DNA from: Acidobacteriota bacterium
Lineage (GTDB): Bacteria > Acidobacteriota > Terriglobia > Terriglobales > Acidobacteriaceae
Assembly: GCA_023410055.1 (NCBI GenBank)
Contig: JAEYQK010000112.1
Coordinates: forward strand, 1-29,148
Length of the DNA: 29,148 bases
Direction: 5' to 3'
The notes below the pieces were generated by a model. The model saw nothing but the letters and a program-made list of their open reading frames with translations. It had not been told where the DNA came from and searched no databases. Shown here one piece after another: positions 15,259 to 23,067 of the stretch; position 1 is the first letter of the stretch, and each line of letters begins with the position of its first letter. The translations under genes were made by a program, and so were the position numbers.

Positions 15259-16419
15259 CTACGATGTTCTCAGCATCTTCCCTTTGGATAACACAAACCT
15301 GTCTCCACGCCAGACGACTGTGCTGCTGCCGTAACCCGCGATCCAGATCAGGAGTGCGACGATGTCGCGCAGTGGGATTAGCCAGACGTAGCGCAATATA
15401 CGGCGGTCACGCATGACGCGTACCGCCGTCGAGTAAGCCATCAATAGGCGAAGTATCAACGTGCACGCAGCGAGACCTACCGCCCAGAGTGCGCCCCAGG
15501 AGAGCAGGAATGTGGCGAGTGCGAAGGGAAGTCCGAATGTTAGCAACAGGCCGAAGTAGCCCCGAGGACGCGAGCTATGTATCGCGCGCATCCAGCGTAA
15601 CTGGTGATCCAAGTAGTCGCGGAATCGGTAGTCGGGCAAGATTGTGTCAACTACTTCGTCTGAGAGTACGACCTTGTGGCCGGCTTGTCCGATGCGATTG
15701 CCGAGTTCGTAATCGTCGGCCAGGTAGTCTAGCAGCGGTTCAAAGCCTCCGATCGCGTCGAGAGCCTTCTTCTTTACCGCAAGAGTTGAACCAAGGCCAA
15801 AGTGAACGCCGCCTTCCACGACACGCGCCGATAGCACGCCAGCGGCAAAATCGGTGCTGATGCCGAGAGCTTCGAGTTTTGATCCGAGAGTGCTCCCCGC
15901 CGCACCGCGATAAAGGGTGGTAACCATCCCGGTTGTTGGGCATGAGAAAGGTGACATTACCCGACGCAGGTAATTGGGTTCAACGCGAATGTCGCTGTCG
16001 TTGATGATCAGGTGATCGTAGTGCGCGTGCGGCAGCATTTGCGCCAGGGTGCTGACTTTCATGTTGCTGCCGAGCCTCTCGCCACAGACTACGAGTTCTA
16101 TGCGGCGCTCGGGGAATTCCTGCTTTAGCCGCTCGACCAGACCGATGGCCGGATCGGCGGCCATGCTCACGCCGAAGATGATTTCGAATTCCGGGTAATC
16201 CAGAAGGCAGTGGCTGCGAAAGGCTTCGTACATTTCACGATCGGCACCGCGAAGTGGCTTAAGAAACGTAACGGGTGGAGTGAAGTCCTCGCGCTTGCGT
16301 TTGGCCCAGTGGCGCAGGAAGGCGTACGCGCTCCAAATGCAAAGAATGTAGTATCCGCACCCGCAGACAGCGAGCACTCCTGCCATGATCGCGGCGATGG
16401 TGGAAATGGTGTGAGCCAT
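15259..16419 (-). CDS. hpnI: HpnI-like / ceramide-glucosyltransferase-like glycosyltransferase (GT21)
   Basis: The 386-residue protein is an inverting family 21-type glycosyltransferase. It has an N-terminal membrane helix (5-35), a GT2-fold domain with 'FLKPLRGAD', the 'NDSDIRV' nucleotide-sugar/metal motif (Asp141, Asp143), 'DYLADDYELG' (231-240) and 'HQLRWMR' (272-278), and C-terminal membrane helices. This D1-D2-D3-(Q/R)xxRW pattern is shared by ceramide glucosyltransferases and by HpnI, which adds a sugar to bacteriohopanetetrol. HpnI is the more likely identity in a hopanoid-making acidobacterium. No other hopanoid gene is adjacent, so the symbol is tentative. Confidence 0.75.
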   Translation of the reverse strand: MAHTISTIAAIMAGVLAVCGCGYYILCIWSAYAFLRHWAKRKREDFTPPVTFLKPLRGADREMYEAFRSHCLLDYPEFEIIFGVSMAADPAIGLVERLKQEFPERRIELVVCGERLGSNMKVSTLAQMLPHAHYDHLIINDSDIRVEPNYLRRVMSPFSCPTTGMVTTLYRGAAGSTLGSKLEALGISTDFAAGVLSARVVEGGVHFGLGSTLAVKKKALDAIGGFEPLLDYLADDYELGNRIGQAGHKVVLSDEVVDTILPDYRFRDYLDHQLRWMRAIHSSRPRGYFGLLLTFGLPFALATFLLSWGALWAVGLAACTLILRLLMAYSTAVRVMRDRRILRYVWLIPLRDIVALLIWIAGYGSSTVVWRGDRFVLSKGKMLRTS

Positions 16420-16469
16420 GCTGAATGGTCAGATTAGCAGAGCAGGAGAGTGCGTGGATAGAGCGCGGA

Positions 16470-17141
16470 TTACCGGCGCTCCGCGATGATTGACTTTGCC
16501 AATCCACAGAACCGCTCGCACCTGAGTTGCGCATCGGGAAACAACCGTCTCATCTCGACAATACTTAGGAGACGAATTGAGTTGATGAAGTCTTCGATTT
16601 GCTCAGGACTAGGGTGGGTCAGAATGGCCCAGGGCGTTAATCGGGCCAAGTAACGGCGCCAAGCAACTGGAAACCAGTGGATAAACGGAGCAATATAGTG
16701 CGGTTCGACAGGGAAGTGCCGGTTCGGAGTCTGAGCGTAATATCGGATTCCCACGCGCCGGATCTCACGCGCACAAGCCTCTTGATCTTCAAATGTCCCT
16801 ACGTGCTCAATTAAAGAGTTTGAGAATACTATGTCGAAACTGCCATCGGCGAACGGCAAACAGCGGGCATCGGCAACCCGATCGGCATTGCTGGGATCGA
16901 GATTGACCGTGGTCACGTTAACAGGAACACCCTTCCAGAAGGTCTGGGTCCCGCCAACATCAAGAATACGAGTGCCCGGAGTCACATTGAAATCGTTGAG
17001 GAAATCGCGAACGCGCTTGAGCCGAAACCGGGCACCAAGAATTCGGTAAACACGGTGAACGAGCGGTATTTGGTTCGAAGCGCGAAGCTGTGCATCGGCT
17101 TCGCCGGTTGAAGGATCGCCGAAGACCGGGTCGCTGCTCAT
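16470..17141 (-). CDS. Class I SAM-dependent methyltransferase
   Basis: With the ATG at 17139-17141 the protein has 223 residues; an in-frame GTG at 17178-17180 would add 13. Neither start has a clear ribosome-binding site. It is a Methyltransf_11-type Rossmann domain: motif I 'ILDVGGTQTFW', the acidic end of strand 2 in 'TTVNLDPSNADRVADA', and 'FDIVFSNSLIEHV'. The SAM-binding glycines are reduced ('DVGGTQT') compared with the usual GxGxG. The substrate is unknown. It sits between the HpnI-like gene and the two ABC permeases on the same strand, so a lipid or envelope role is plausible but unproven. Confidence 0.8.
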   Translation of the reverse strand: MSSDPVFGDPSTGEADAQLRASNQIPLVHRVYRILGARFRLKRVRDFLNDFNVTPGTRILDVGGTQTFWKGVPVNVTTVNLDPSNADRVADARCLPFADGSFDIVFSNSLIEHVGTFEDQEACAREIRRVGIRYYAQTPNRHFPVEPHYIAPFIHWFPVAWRRYLARLTPWAILTHPSPEQIEDFINSIRLLSIVEMRRLFPDAQLRCERFCGLAKSIIAERR

Positions 17142-17208
17142 CAGAAACTCTGATGCGATTTGCGGGGTAAGGATTGCCACTCATTTGAAATGGCAACTGC
17201 GCGGCGCT

Positions 17209-18474
17209 CTATTCGTAGCGGAGCGCTTCGATGGGGTCCAGGTTCGCAGCCTTCCAGGCAGGGTAGATTCCGAAGAGGAGTCCGATAGAGGCGGAACCGA
17301 CGACGGCGACTATGGTCCAGAACAGGGACATGCTCGCGGGCAGCGATGACCACAGGAGGCGGACGGTGTATGTCACGACGGCGCCAAAAATGATGCCGAG
17401 TAATCCTCCGAGGCAGCACAAGGTCATTGCTTCCAGCGTGAACTGCATAAGGACGTCGCCTTTGCGGGCACCGATGGCTTTACGAACGCCGATTTCACGG
17501 GTGCGTTCGGTGACGCTCACTAACATGATATTCATGACGCCGACCCCGCCGACCATCAAAGCGACGCTGGAGATGGCGAACATGAAGGCGAAGATGTATT
17601 TGGTGATGTCTCCCCAGACTTGAGACATCGAGTCCTGAGTAAAGACGGAGAAGTTGTCCGGCTTATTGATTGGGACTTTTCTGTGCCGACGCAGCAGTTC
17701 GCGAATCTCATCCTCCGCTTTCTGCATGTCGTCGTGAGAAGTCGCCTTGGCGGTAATCCAATAATCCTTCTGCTCCGGATGGAGCTTGCGGAAGGTTCGC
17801 AGCGGCATGAAGACCTTGTTGTCTTCCGGATTAGAGCCACCACCTCCGAAGACCTGCTTACTCGGTTCGGCAACTCCGACCACCGTGAACAGCTGACCTT
17901 CGATGTTGATCTCCGCTCCCAACGCGCTTTGCTTGTCGAAGAGAGTGTCGGCCGTTTCGGCTCCGAGCACGATCACGGACGAGCGTTGCTCATCGTCGAT
18001 TTCCGTAAACCACCGGCCTTCTCTGAGCGCCACGTCGTAGACATCTTTTGCGGAGGCGGTGTCGCCTTCCAGGATCGTGTTCTTGGCCTTCTTGCCGTTG
18101 TACTTGACGGCGTAAGATCCGATGCCGAGTTCGGGGCGGAAATGGCGGACACCAGCGGTTACGGCCTTGACGTGAGGGAGCTCTTTCATCGCTTCGGCAT
18201 CTTCAAACGTGAGTTCGCGGCGAGTGCGCATTTCTTCGGGCATTCGGCCGAAGGTGAAGATGTCCAAGTGATAGGCGAAGATCAGGTCGGAACCCATGCT
18301 GCTGATGACGCCGGAAACATTCGAATTCAGTCCGTTGACGACGGAGGAGATTCCGATGACGACGGATACGCCGATGACGATGCCAAGGATGGTCAATCCG
18401 GAGCGCAGCTTGTTCTTCCAGATCGTGTCCAAGGCCATGCGGACGACTTCGCCGAAATCGTGTTTCTGCATCAT
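17209..18474 (-). CDS. MacB-like ABC transporter permease (MacB_PCD plus FtsX)
   Basis: The 421-residue protein has the MacB topology: an N-terminal membrane helix ('GLTILGIVIGVSVVIGISSVV'), a large extracytoplasmic domain (about 45-290), and three C-terminal helices with 'VGGVGVMNIMLVSVTERTREIGVRKAIGARKGDVL' and 'GIYPAWKAANLDPIEALRYE', the FtsX-family signature. MacB-type permeases are mechanotransmitters for lipids, peptides or drugs rather than classic importers. It lies two bases after a paralogous permease and is probably its heterodimer partner. The ATPase domain of true MacB is absent, and no separate ATPase is near. Confidence 0.92.
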   Translation of the reverse strand: MMQKHDFGEVVRMALDTIWKNKLRSGLTILGIVIGVSVVIGISSVVNGLNSNVSGVISSMGSDLIFAYHLDIFTFGRMPEEMRTRRELTFEDAEAMKELPHVKAVTAGVRHFRPELGIGSYAVKYNGKKAKNTILEGDTASAKDVYDVALREGRWFTEIDDEQRSSVIVLGAETADTLFDKQSALGAEINIEGQLFTVVGVAEPSKQVFGGGGSNPEDNKVFMPLRTFRKLHPEQKDYWITAKATSHDDMQKAEDEIRELLRRHRKVPINKPDNFSVFTQDSMSQVWGDITKYIFAFMFAISSVALMVGGVGVMNIMLVSVTERTREIGVRKAIGARKGDVLMQFTLEAMTLCCLGGLLGIIFGAVVTYTVRLLWSSLPASMSLFWTIVAVVGSASIGLLFGIYPAWKAANLDPIEALRYE

Positions 18475-18476
18475 GG

Positions 18477-19703
18477 CTAGAGTTCAAACCTCAATGCCGC
18501 AATCGGGTCGAGCTTCGCAGCGCGACGTGCCGGATAGACGCCAAAGAAAATGCCGATACTGGCGGAAACGAAAAGGGCTACGAACACGGCCCACAGTGGA
18601 ATTGCGGAGGGCATGCCAATAAGGAGCGTAACTGTCTTTGCCACCGTGATCCCGCCGGCAACACCGATCACTCCACCGACCGAAGATAGCGTGACGGCCT
18701 CAAGAAGAAACTGGCGGAGCACGTCGTTGGCCCGCGCACCGATGGCCTTGCGGATTCCTATTTCGCGCGTTCGCTCGGTGACGGAGACCAGCATGATATT
18801 CATGATGACAATACCGCCGACGACCAGCGAAATGGCGGCGATCACGATCATGGCGGCGAAGAACGTGCCCGTAAGTTGGTTGAACACGTTCATCAATCCA
18901 GCAGTGTTTTCAAGTGCAAAGCTATCGGACTTGCCGGGCAGATCATGGCGTCGAGAACGCATAATGACACGAGCGTCGTCCATCGCACCATCCAGCGCCT
19001 GGCCGATTCCATAGGCTTTACCGAGTACCGAGATGCTCTTGCGAGAGCCAAACTGTCGTTGCCAAGCTGTGATCGGGACGATGACCCAGTTGTCGCGGCT
19101 CTGGCCCATGGTCTTGCCTTCTCTTTTGCCAACGCCGATCACCGTGTATTGATGGCCATTAACCCGAATTTCTTTCCCCAGGGGCTCGGCGCCTCCGAGA
19201 AGCTTGTCGTAAACATCGTACCCGATCACCGCAACATCAGTTACTCTGTCGACATCACCGTCGGTAATCGCTCTGCCTGCGATCAGCTCGAGGTCGTAGA
19301 TCGGAACCATGCCCGAGGTCCAGCCACGGATGAACGTGTCATTGCTCGACTGCTCGGCGTACTTCACTTTGCCGGCCGTGGACACTGAAGCCGCAACGTA
19401 CTGACACCGCTGGCAGCCATCGCGAAGGGCGTAAAAATCCTCGATGCTGATGTCCTTGCGTTTTTCCTGCTCGATGACCTGTTCGACGTTGGTGATCACG
19501 GGAGACATCTTGCTCAGAACGAAGACGTCGGCACCGAGTCGCAGAACCTTTTCTTGAACGTATCCGGTGATCCCGTTGACCAGCGTTATAACGGCGATGA
19601 CGGAAGAAATGCCGATCACAACTCCGAGCAGCGTAAGGACGGAGCGCAGCTTATTGGCCCAGAGCGAAGCCAGCGCGATTCGGATTGCCTCAAGAGTATC
19701 CAT
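18477..19703 (-). CDS. MacB-like ABC transporter permease (MacB_PCD plus FtsX), paralogue
   Basis: This 408-residue protein is a second MacB-type permease. It has an N-terminal helix ('VLTLLGVVIGISSVIAVITLVNGI'), an extracytoplasmic domain that includes a Cys pair 'CQRC' near residue 92, and C-terminal helices with 'VSVTERTREIGIRKAIGARANDVLRQ' and 'GVYPARRAAKLDPIAALRFEL'. It is the first gene of the minus-strand group. Its stop at 18477 is almost contiguous with the next start, so the two are cotranscribed. The nucleotide-binding subunit must be encoded elsewhere. Confidence 0.92.
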   Translation of the reverse strand: MDTLEAIRIALASLWANKLRSVLTLLGVVIGISSVIAVITLVNGITGYVQEKVLRLGADVFVLSKMSPVITNVEQVIEQEKRKDISIEDFYALRDGCQRCQYVAASVSTAGKVKYAEQSSNDTFIRGWTSGMVPIYDLELIAGRAITDGDVDRVTDVAVIGYDVYDKLLGGAEPLGKEIRVNGHQYTVIGVGKREGKTMGQSRDNWVIVPITAWQRQFGSRKSISVLGKAYGIGQALDGAMDDARVIMRSRRHDLPGKSDSFALENTAGLMNVFNQLTGTFFAAMIVIAAISLVVGGIVIMNIMLVSVTERTREIGIRKAIGARANDVLRQFLLEAVTLSSVGGVIGVAGGITVAKTVTLLIGMPSAIPLWAVFVALFVSASIGIFFGVYPARRAAKLDPIAALRFEL

Positions 19704-19812
19704 CGTCAGGTAAGCAGACCGCTCCCTAAGTCTAACAGAGGAATGTACGTCAAATCGGGGAGGGAAGTTCCGCTAAATCGCCGTTGTTCGGGTGAATGCA
19801 GCTGTCTTCAAA

Positions 19813-19818
19813 TATAAT
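19813..19818 (+). promoter_or_regulatory. Candidate -10 element of the rnpB promoter
   Basis: A perfect TATAAT lies 10 bases before the start of the P1 helix of RNase P RNA, as expected for a sigma-70-type promoter starting near 19825. No convincing -35 was found at 16-18 bases spacing. Confidence 0.6.
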
Positions 19819-19828
19819 GAAGATGATT

Positions 19829-20290
19829 GGCAGCCGGACCGGATGATCGCCGCTGTCGTTGTGAACGCTGGGTTTCCCAGGCCGCGCGGCGACGGGGGAG
19901 GAAAGTCCGAACTCCGCAGAGTAGTGTGCCGGATAACGTCCGGGACGCTGGCGTCAAGGCCAGTGGACGGAAAGTGCCACAGAGAATATACCGCCCGCAA
20001 GGGTAAGGGTGAAAAGGTGCGGTAAGAGCGCACCGCCCGTTCAGCAATGAACGGGGCAGGGCAAACCCCACACGGAGCAAGACCAAATAGGGGCGGATGT
20101 CGTTTCCCACCCTTCGCTTCGCGAAGAATGGGGCACCCCACGTTGTGGGATGCAACGACAGCGCGCTGGCTCGGTACGCCACAACGCCCGGGTAGGTCGC
20201 TTGAGCTGCGCAGCAATGCGCAGCCTAGAGGAATGATCGTCACGTTCGCGCAAGCGGACGTACAAAATTCGGCTTACAGGTCCGGCTGCC
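19829..20290 (+). ncRNA. rnpB: RNase P RNA (bacterial type A)
   Basis: This is the catalytic RNA that trims the 5' leader of tRNA precursors. The ends pair as a perfect 12-bp P1 helix (19829-19840 with 20279-20290). Conserved core segments are visible: GGAGGAAAGTCCG (P4/CRI), ACAGAGAATATACCGCC, GGGTGAAAAGGTGCGGTAAGA, the GCAAGACCAAATAGGGG segment, the GGGTAGGT tRNA-CCA-binding loop (L15), and TAGAGGAATGATCGTC. The RNA is about 460 nt, longer than E. coli (377), mainly because of an inserted hairpin arm at about 20098-20161. It lies between divergent minus-strand genes. Ends are set from P1 and could be off by a few bases. Confidence 0.95.
20098..20161 (+). repeat. R1-type palindromic repeat inserted in rnpB
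   Basis: Within the P16/P17 region, the arms TGTCGTT (20098-20104) and AACGACA (20155-20161) close an extra arm. It contains an R1-like hairpin (20106-20130, TTCG-containing loop) with the family tail GGGGCACCCC. E. coli has only a short helix here. The neighbouring core (GGGG.., GGGTAGG) is intact. Confidence 0.7.
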
Positions 20291-20303
20291 AATTTATCCA
20301 ATG

Positions 20304-20858
20304 CTAGAGCAGTCGATAGACACCAATAACAACGTACGGCTTATCTTTCGACATCGGCTGCGGTACGGTTAGCGTTCCCAAAAAGATCGAGTGATTGAGC
20401 CAGTCGTAAGGGCTGTCGGAAGGGGCCTCGAAGTCGATAACCGACCGCGTGTAGAAGCCGGTCTTGTCGTCTTTACTCTTCGGCATGTGCATCAGCACGC
20501 GATTGATCACCTGGATTAAATACCCATCGTTGGTCTTCAACGTATAGCGCGCGTTAAGCTCGGTATCTCCATCTGGACGCGTCAGTTGCCAGTCCGCGCC
20601 GCCGGGAACCACCACGCCTTCAATGTTGAGCCCTTTGAATGTGCCGCCAGTAATCGGGATGAGCCGCCGTTCGCCGTGCTTGCTCTTGCCGATGTTCAGC
20701 AAGTCGCCGATTGTTACCTTGGCGTCGAAGACATGCTCGGCGCGCAGCGCGGGATGGCTCGCATCGACCGGCGCAGGAGCGTTCTGGGCAAAGGCGCAAA
20801 CGGAGAGAACCAGGGTGAGGCTGCACGCAACGGCGATACGACATATCTTGCTTCCCAT
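20304..20858 (-). CDS. DUF3237 domain secreted protein
   Basis: The start at ATG 20856-20858 follows GGAG (20865-20868) at good spacing, giving 184 residues; an ATG four codons earlier lacks such a site. It has a signal peptide (ending near 'CAFAQ') and then a DUF3237 domain: 'EHVFDAKVTIGDLLNIGKSKHGERRLIPITGGTFKGLNIEGVVVPGGADWQ' and a C-terminal 'LTVPQPMSKDKPYVVIGVYRLL'. The family's biochemical role is unknown; it is a small beta-barrel-like domain. It follows another secreted protein gene, with a terminator hairpin between them. Confidence 0.85.
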   Translation of the reverse strand: MGSKICRIAVACSLTLVLSVCAFAQNAPAPVDASHPALRAEHVFDAKVTIGDLLNIGKSKHGERRLIPITGGTFKGLNIEGVVVPGGADWQLTRPDGDTELNARYTLKTNDGYLIQVINRVLMHMPKSKDDKTGFYTRSVIDFEAPSDSPYDWLNHSIFLGTLTVPQPMSKDKPYVVIGVYRLL

Positions 20859-20872
20859 GTGGATCTCCATTC

Positions 20873-20910
20873 GAAAAAGTGCGCCGACTTCGAGGAAAGA
20901 CGGCGCACTT
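20873..20910 (-). terminator. Intrinsic terminator for the minus-strand hydrolase gene
   Basis: A perfect 10-bp stem (20877-20886 with 20901-20910) and a 14-base loop are followed, on the minus strand, by a run of T before the DUF3237 start. It is 17 bases after the hydrolase stop and only about 5 bases before the DUF3237 ribosome-binding site. Confidence 0.8.
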
Positions 20911-20926
20911 GGAATAGCTTACAGAC

Positions 20927-21856
20927 TTACTTGTAATTCTTTACCTGAATCTTCCAGACGGGATTGGTGCAGAACCCGCAGTCGGTCCCCACGAACATTT
21001 TCCCGGCAGCAGCGTCGCCCTTGAGTTGCCATTTGAGCCAAGCTACGGCGACCTTGCCGAACTCTCCGCCATTCTCCTCGCGGTAAGTTCCGCCGTGGCC
21101 GACATCGTGATTCAGCATGAAGACCGGCACCTTATCGATGCGGGAAAAGTCGTCCATTGCATTGTTGTAGGCAATGTCTTTAGGCCCGCCGATCAGGTAG
21201 AGCATGGGCGTGCGCAACTGCTGCAGAATGTCCTTGGTGACGCTCACCGGCATCTTGAAACCGTTGGCCGCCGCGGGTGCATTCGTCGGAGTAATCACGC
21301 CGCTGTTGCATACCATGACGGTGGTCAGTCGCGGGTCGGGTGCTACCTCCAGCGCCTGGAGTCCGCCGCACGACATACCGCCCGCGGCGATCTTGGACGT
21401 ATCGAGTTTCCCTTTGTACTTGCTATCCGCCTGCGCGTTCTGAGCCAAGGCCCAGTCGATCGCCTGCGTCAGCTGCTTGCTGGCGGTCTGTCCGGGCTGC
21501 GGCGGCGTGGTGCCGAGCGCGATTACCAGGAAACCGTGCGACGCGACCTCCGCCAGAAACGGCTCGAAACCAGACGGCGAATTGGCGCAGCCGCCGTTAG
21601 CCCAACTGAGAATCGGAAGCTTCACACCTTGCAGCGCGTCCAGGTTCTTGGGGCGGAAAATCGTAAAGCCGGCCAGTGCGGGATCAACTTCCGCGATTGC
21701 AGCGTATGGTCCCGTGCCTGGCCCGGTGGGAGCAAGCGGCGGCATCTGCGGACGAGGTGAAGGAGTTGTTGCAGGTTGGCCTGGGGCCTGAGCCGCTGCA
21801 GGAATGATTAGGGCGATAACGCAAAGGGCAAATAGAACAATTCGAAAAGCACGCAT
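20927..21856 (-). CDS. Secreted alpha/beta hydrolase family protein
   Basis: The start chosen is ATG 21854-21856, with AAGGAA seven bases upstream; the frame runs further upstream without coding character. The 309-residue protein has a signal peptide and a Pro-rich linker, then an alpha/beta-hydrolase core. Visible elements are 'LPILSWANGGCANSPSGFEPFLAEVASHGFLVIAL', the nucleophile elbow 'GGMSCGG' with Ser162, an acidic residue in 'GGPKDIAYNN' (Asp227), and catalytic His254 in 'NHDVGHGG'. It resembles exported PET-hydrolase/dienelactone-hydrolase-like esterases. The substrate is unknown. Confidence 0.82.
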   Translation of the reverse strand: MRAFRIVLFALCVIALIIPAAAQAPGQPATTPSPRPQMPPLAPTGPGTGPYAAIAEVDPALAGFTIFRPKNLDALQGVKLPILSWANGGCANSPSGFEPFLAEVASHGFLVIALGTTPPQPGQTASKQLTQAIDWALAQNAQADSKYKGKLDTSKIAAGGMSCGGLQALEVAPDPRLTTVMVCNSGVITPTNAPAAANGFKMPVSVTKDILQQLRTPMLYLIGGPKDIAYNNAMDDFSRIDKVPVFMLNHDVGHGGTYREENGGEFGKVAVAWLKWQLKGDAAAGKMFVGTDCGFCTNPVWKIQVKNYK

Positions 21857-22087
21857 AACTGTTTCCTTTCCAGATCCGCAGGCGGGGCGCAGCCCGATGA
21901 CGACAACCTTGGGACACACTCCCCGACTGTTCACAAATCGCAAGAAGCTCTCAGTTGAAGCATACAAGATCGCGGTTTCAAAGCAGTCGCCAAAATGAAT
22001 GAGGTACTGCCCGTCTCTAATGATTGCATTCACCACGTCGTGAAACTCATCTATCTCTACGTGGACGACTTCTAGCAAGGAGAAGAT

Positions 22088-22783
22088 ATGAAGATCGGAA
22101 TCATCGGAGCGGGCAATATTGGCGGCACATTAACACGGCGTTTTCGCCAGCTGGGTCATGAGGTCTTCGTGGCCAATTCGCGTGGACCGGAAACCCTCGC
22201 GAACTTGGCAAAAGAGACAGGCGCGAAAGCGGTCACCGTCACTGAGGCGGCGCACGCGGGCGACGTTGTGATCGTCACCATCCCCCAGCGCAACATCCCA
22301 GACCTGCCCAAGGGACTCTTCGCGGATGTTGGACCCGACGTCGCTGTTGTGGATACCGGAAACTACTACCCACAACAGAGAGACGGGAAGATCCCGGACA
22401 TTGAGAACGGCATCGTCGAGAGCCGCTGGGTCGAGCGTCAGCTCGGACATCCGGTCATCAAGGCATTCAACAACATCTATGCTCAGCACCTGCTTGAACG
22501 CGGCAAGCCCGCCGGCAGCAAGGGTCGTATCGCCCTTCCAGTCGCAGGTGACGATGCCCACGCCAAGCAAGTTGTCATGCGCCTCGTTGACGAATTGGGA
22601 TTTGATCCGATTGATGCTGGAGGTCTCGACGAATCCTGGAGACAGCAACCAGCCACGCCCGTCTACGTAGCTGACTACGACGCCGAAGGCGTTCGACGCG
22701 CGCTTGCTCAGGCCAGCCCCGAACGAAAACCCGAGTGGCGTGCCACCGCGAGCAGTCCCGGCGATTTCGCCCGCCCGGCCTGA
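22088..22783 (+). CDS. F420-dependent NADP reductase-like (NAD-binding) oxidoreductase
   Basis: The 231-residue protein begins 4 bases after AAGGAGAAG. It has an N-terminal Rossmann motif 'GIIGAGNIGGTL' and the family pattern 'VANSRGPETL', 'AHAGDVVIVTIPQ', 'VVDTGNYYP', 'KAFNNI' and 'LPVAGDDAHAK', matching the NADP-oxidoreductase, coenzyme-F420-dependent family (PF03807). F420 use is not proven; many bacterial members act with NADP alone or have unknown partners. A strong R2-type terminator follows. Confidence 0.87.
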   Translation: MKIGIIGAGNIGGTLTRRFRQLGHEVFVANSRGPETLANLAKETGAKAVTVTEAAHAGDVVIVTIPQRNIPDLPKGLFADVGPDVAVVDTGNYYPQQRDGKIPDIENGIVESRWVERQLGHPVIKAFNNIYAQHLLERGKPAGSKGRIALPVAGDDAHAKQVVMRLVDELGFDPIDAGGLDESWRQQPATPVYVADYDAEGVRRALAQASPERKPEWRATASSPGDFARPA

Positions 22784-22847
22784 TACAAGTCGGCAGACGT
22801 ACTCTGCTGAGGGCGGCCTAATACGAGTCACAGAAGTACTTTGCTCA
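22777..22847. repeat. Imperfect direct repeat of about 34 bp (two copies)
   Basis: Copies at about 22777-22810 and 22815-22847 share GGCCT.ATAC.AGTC and GTACT.TGCT. The first copy overlaps the end of the coding region. Each contains an inner inverted repeat (GCAGA..TCTGC; AAGTACTT). Function unknown. Confidence 0.55.
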
Positions 22848-22849
22848 TC

Positions 22850-22892
22850 GTGGCCCGTTCAAGCCTAATTTTGGCTTGAGCGGGTATTTTTT
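22850..22892 (+). terminator. Intrinsic terminator built from an R2-type repeat
   Basis: The arms CCCGTTCAAGCC (22854-22865) and GGCTTGAGCGGG (22873-22884) form a 12-bp stem with one G-U pair, followed by TATTTTTT. The same sequence as a repeat lacks the T run at 25970-26004, so here a dispersed palindrome appears to have taken on a terminator role. Confidence 0.8.
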
Positions 22893-23067
22893 GGATTGAT
22901 CGACTTACGAGGCCCCGGCCCAGCTACTGTCGAGCGGACCAATTCGGGAGCGTCAATTTGCGCCAGCAACCAATACCGACCTAGCGGTCACTGACGCGAG
23001 CTTCGTGGTGGAGGACACTGGTAACGATGAGAATACCGACGACGATGAGACGATACCGAGGCGAGCC

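Noticed and set aside
17620..18480. Plus-strand frame of 286 codons
   Set aside because: It is antisense to a well-supported MacB-type permease.
19784..19789. TTGTTC as a -35 box for rnpB
   Set aside because: The spacing to TATAAT is 23 bases, too long for a sigma-70 promoter.
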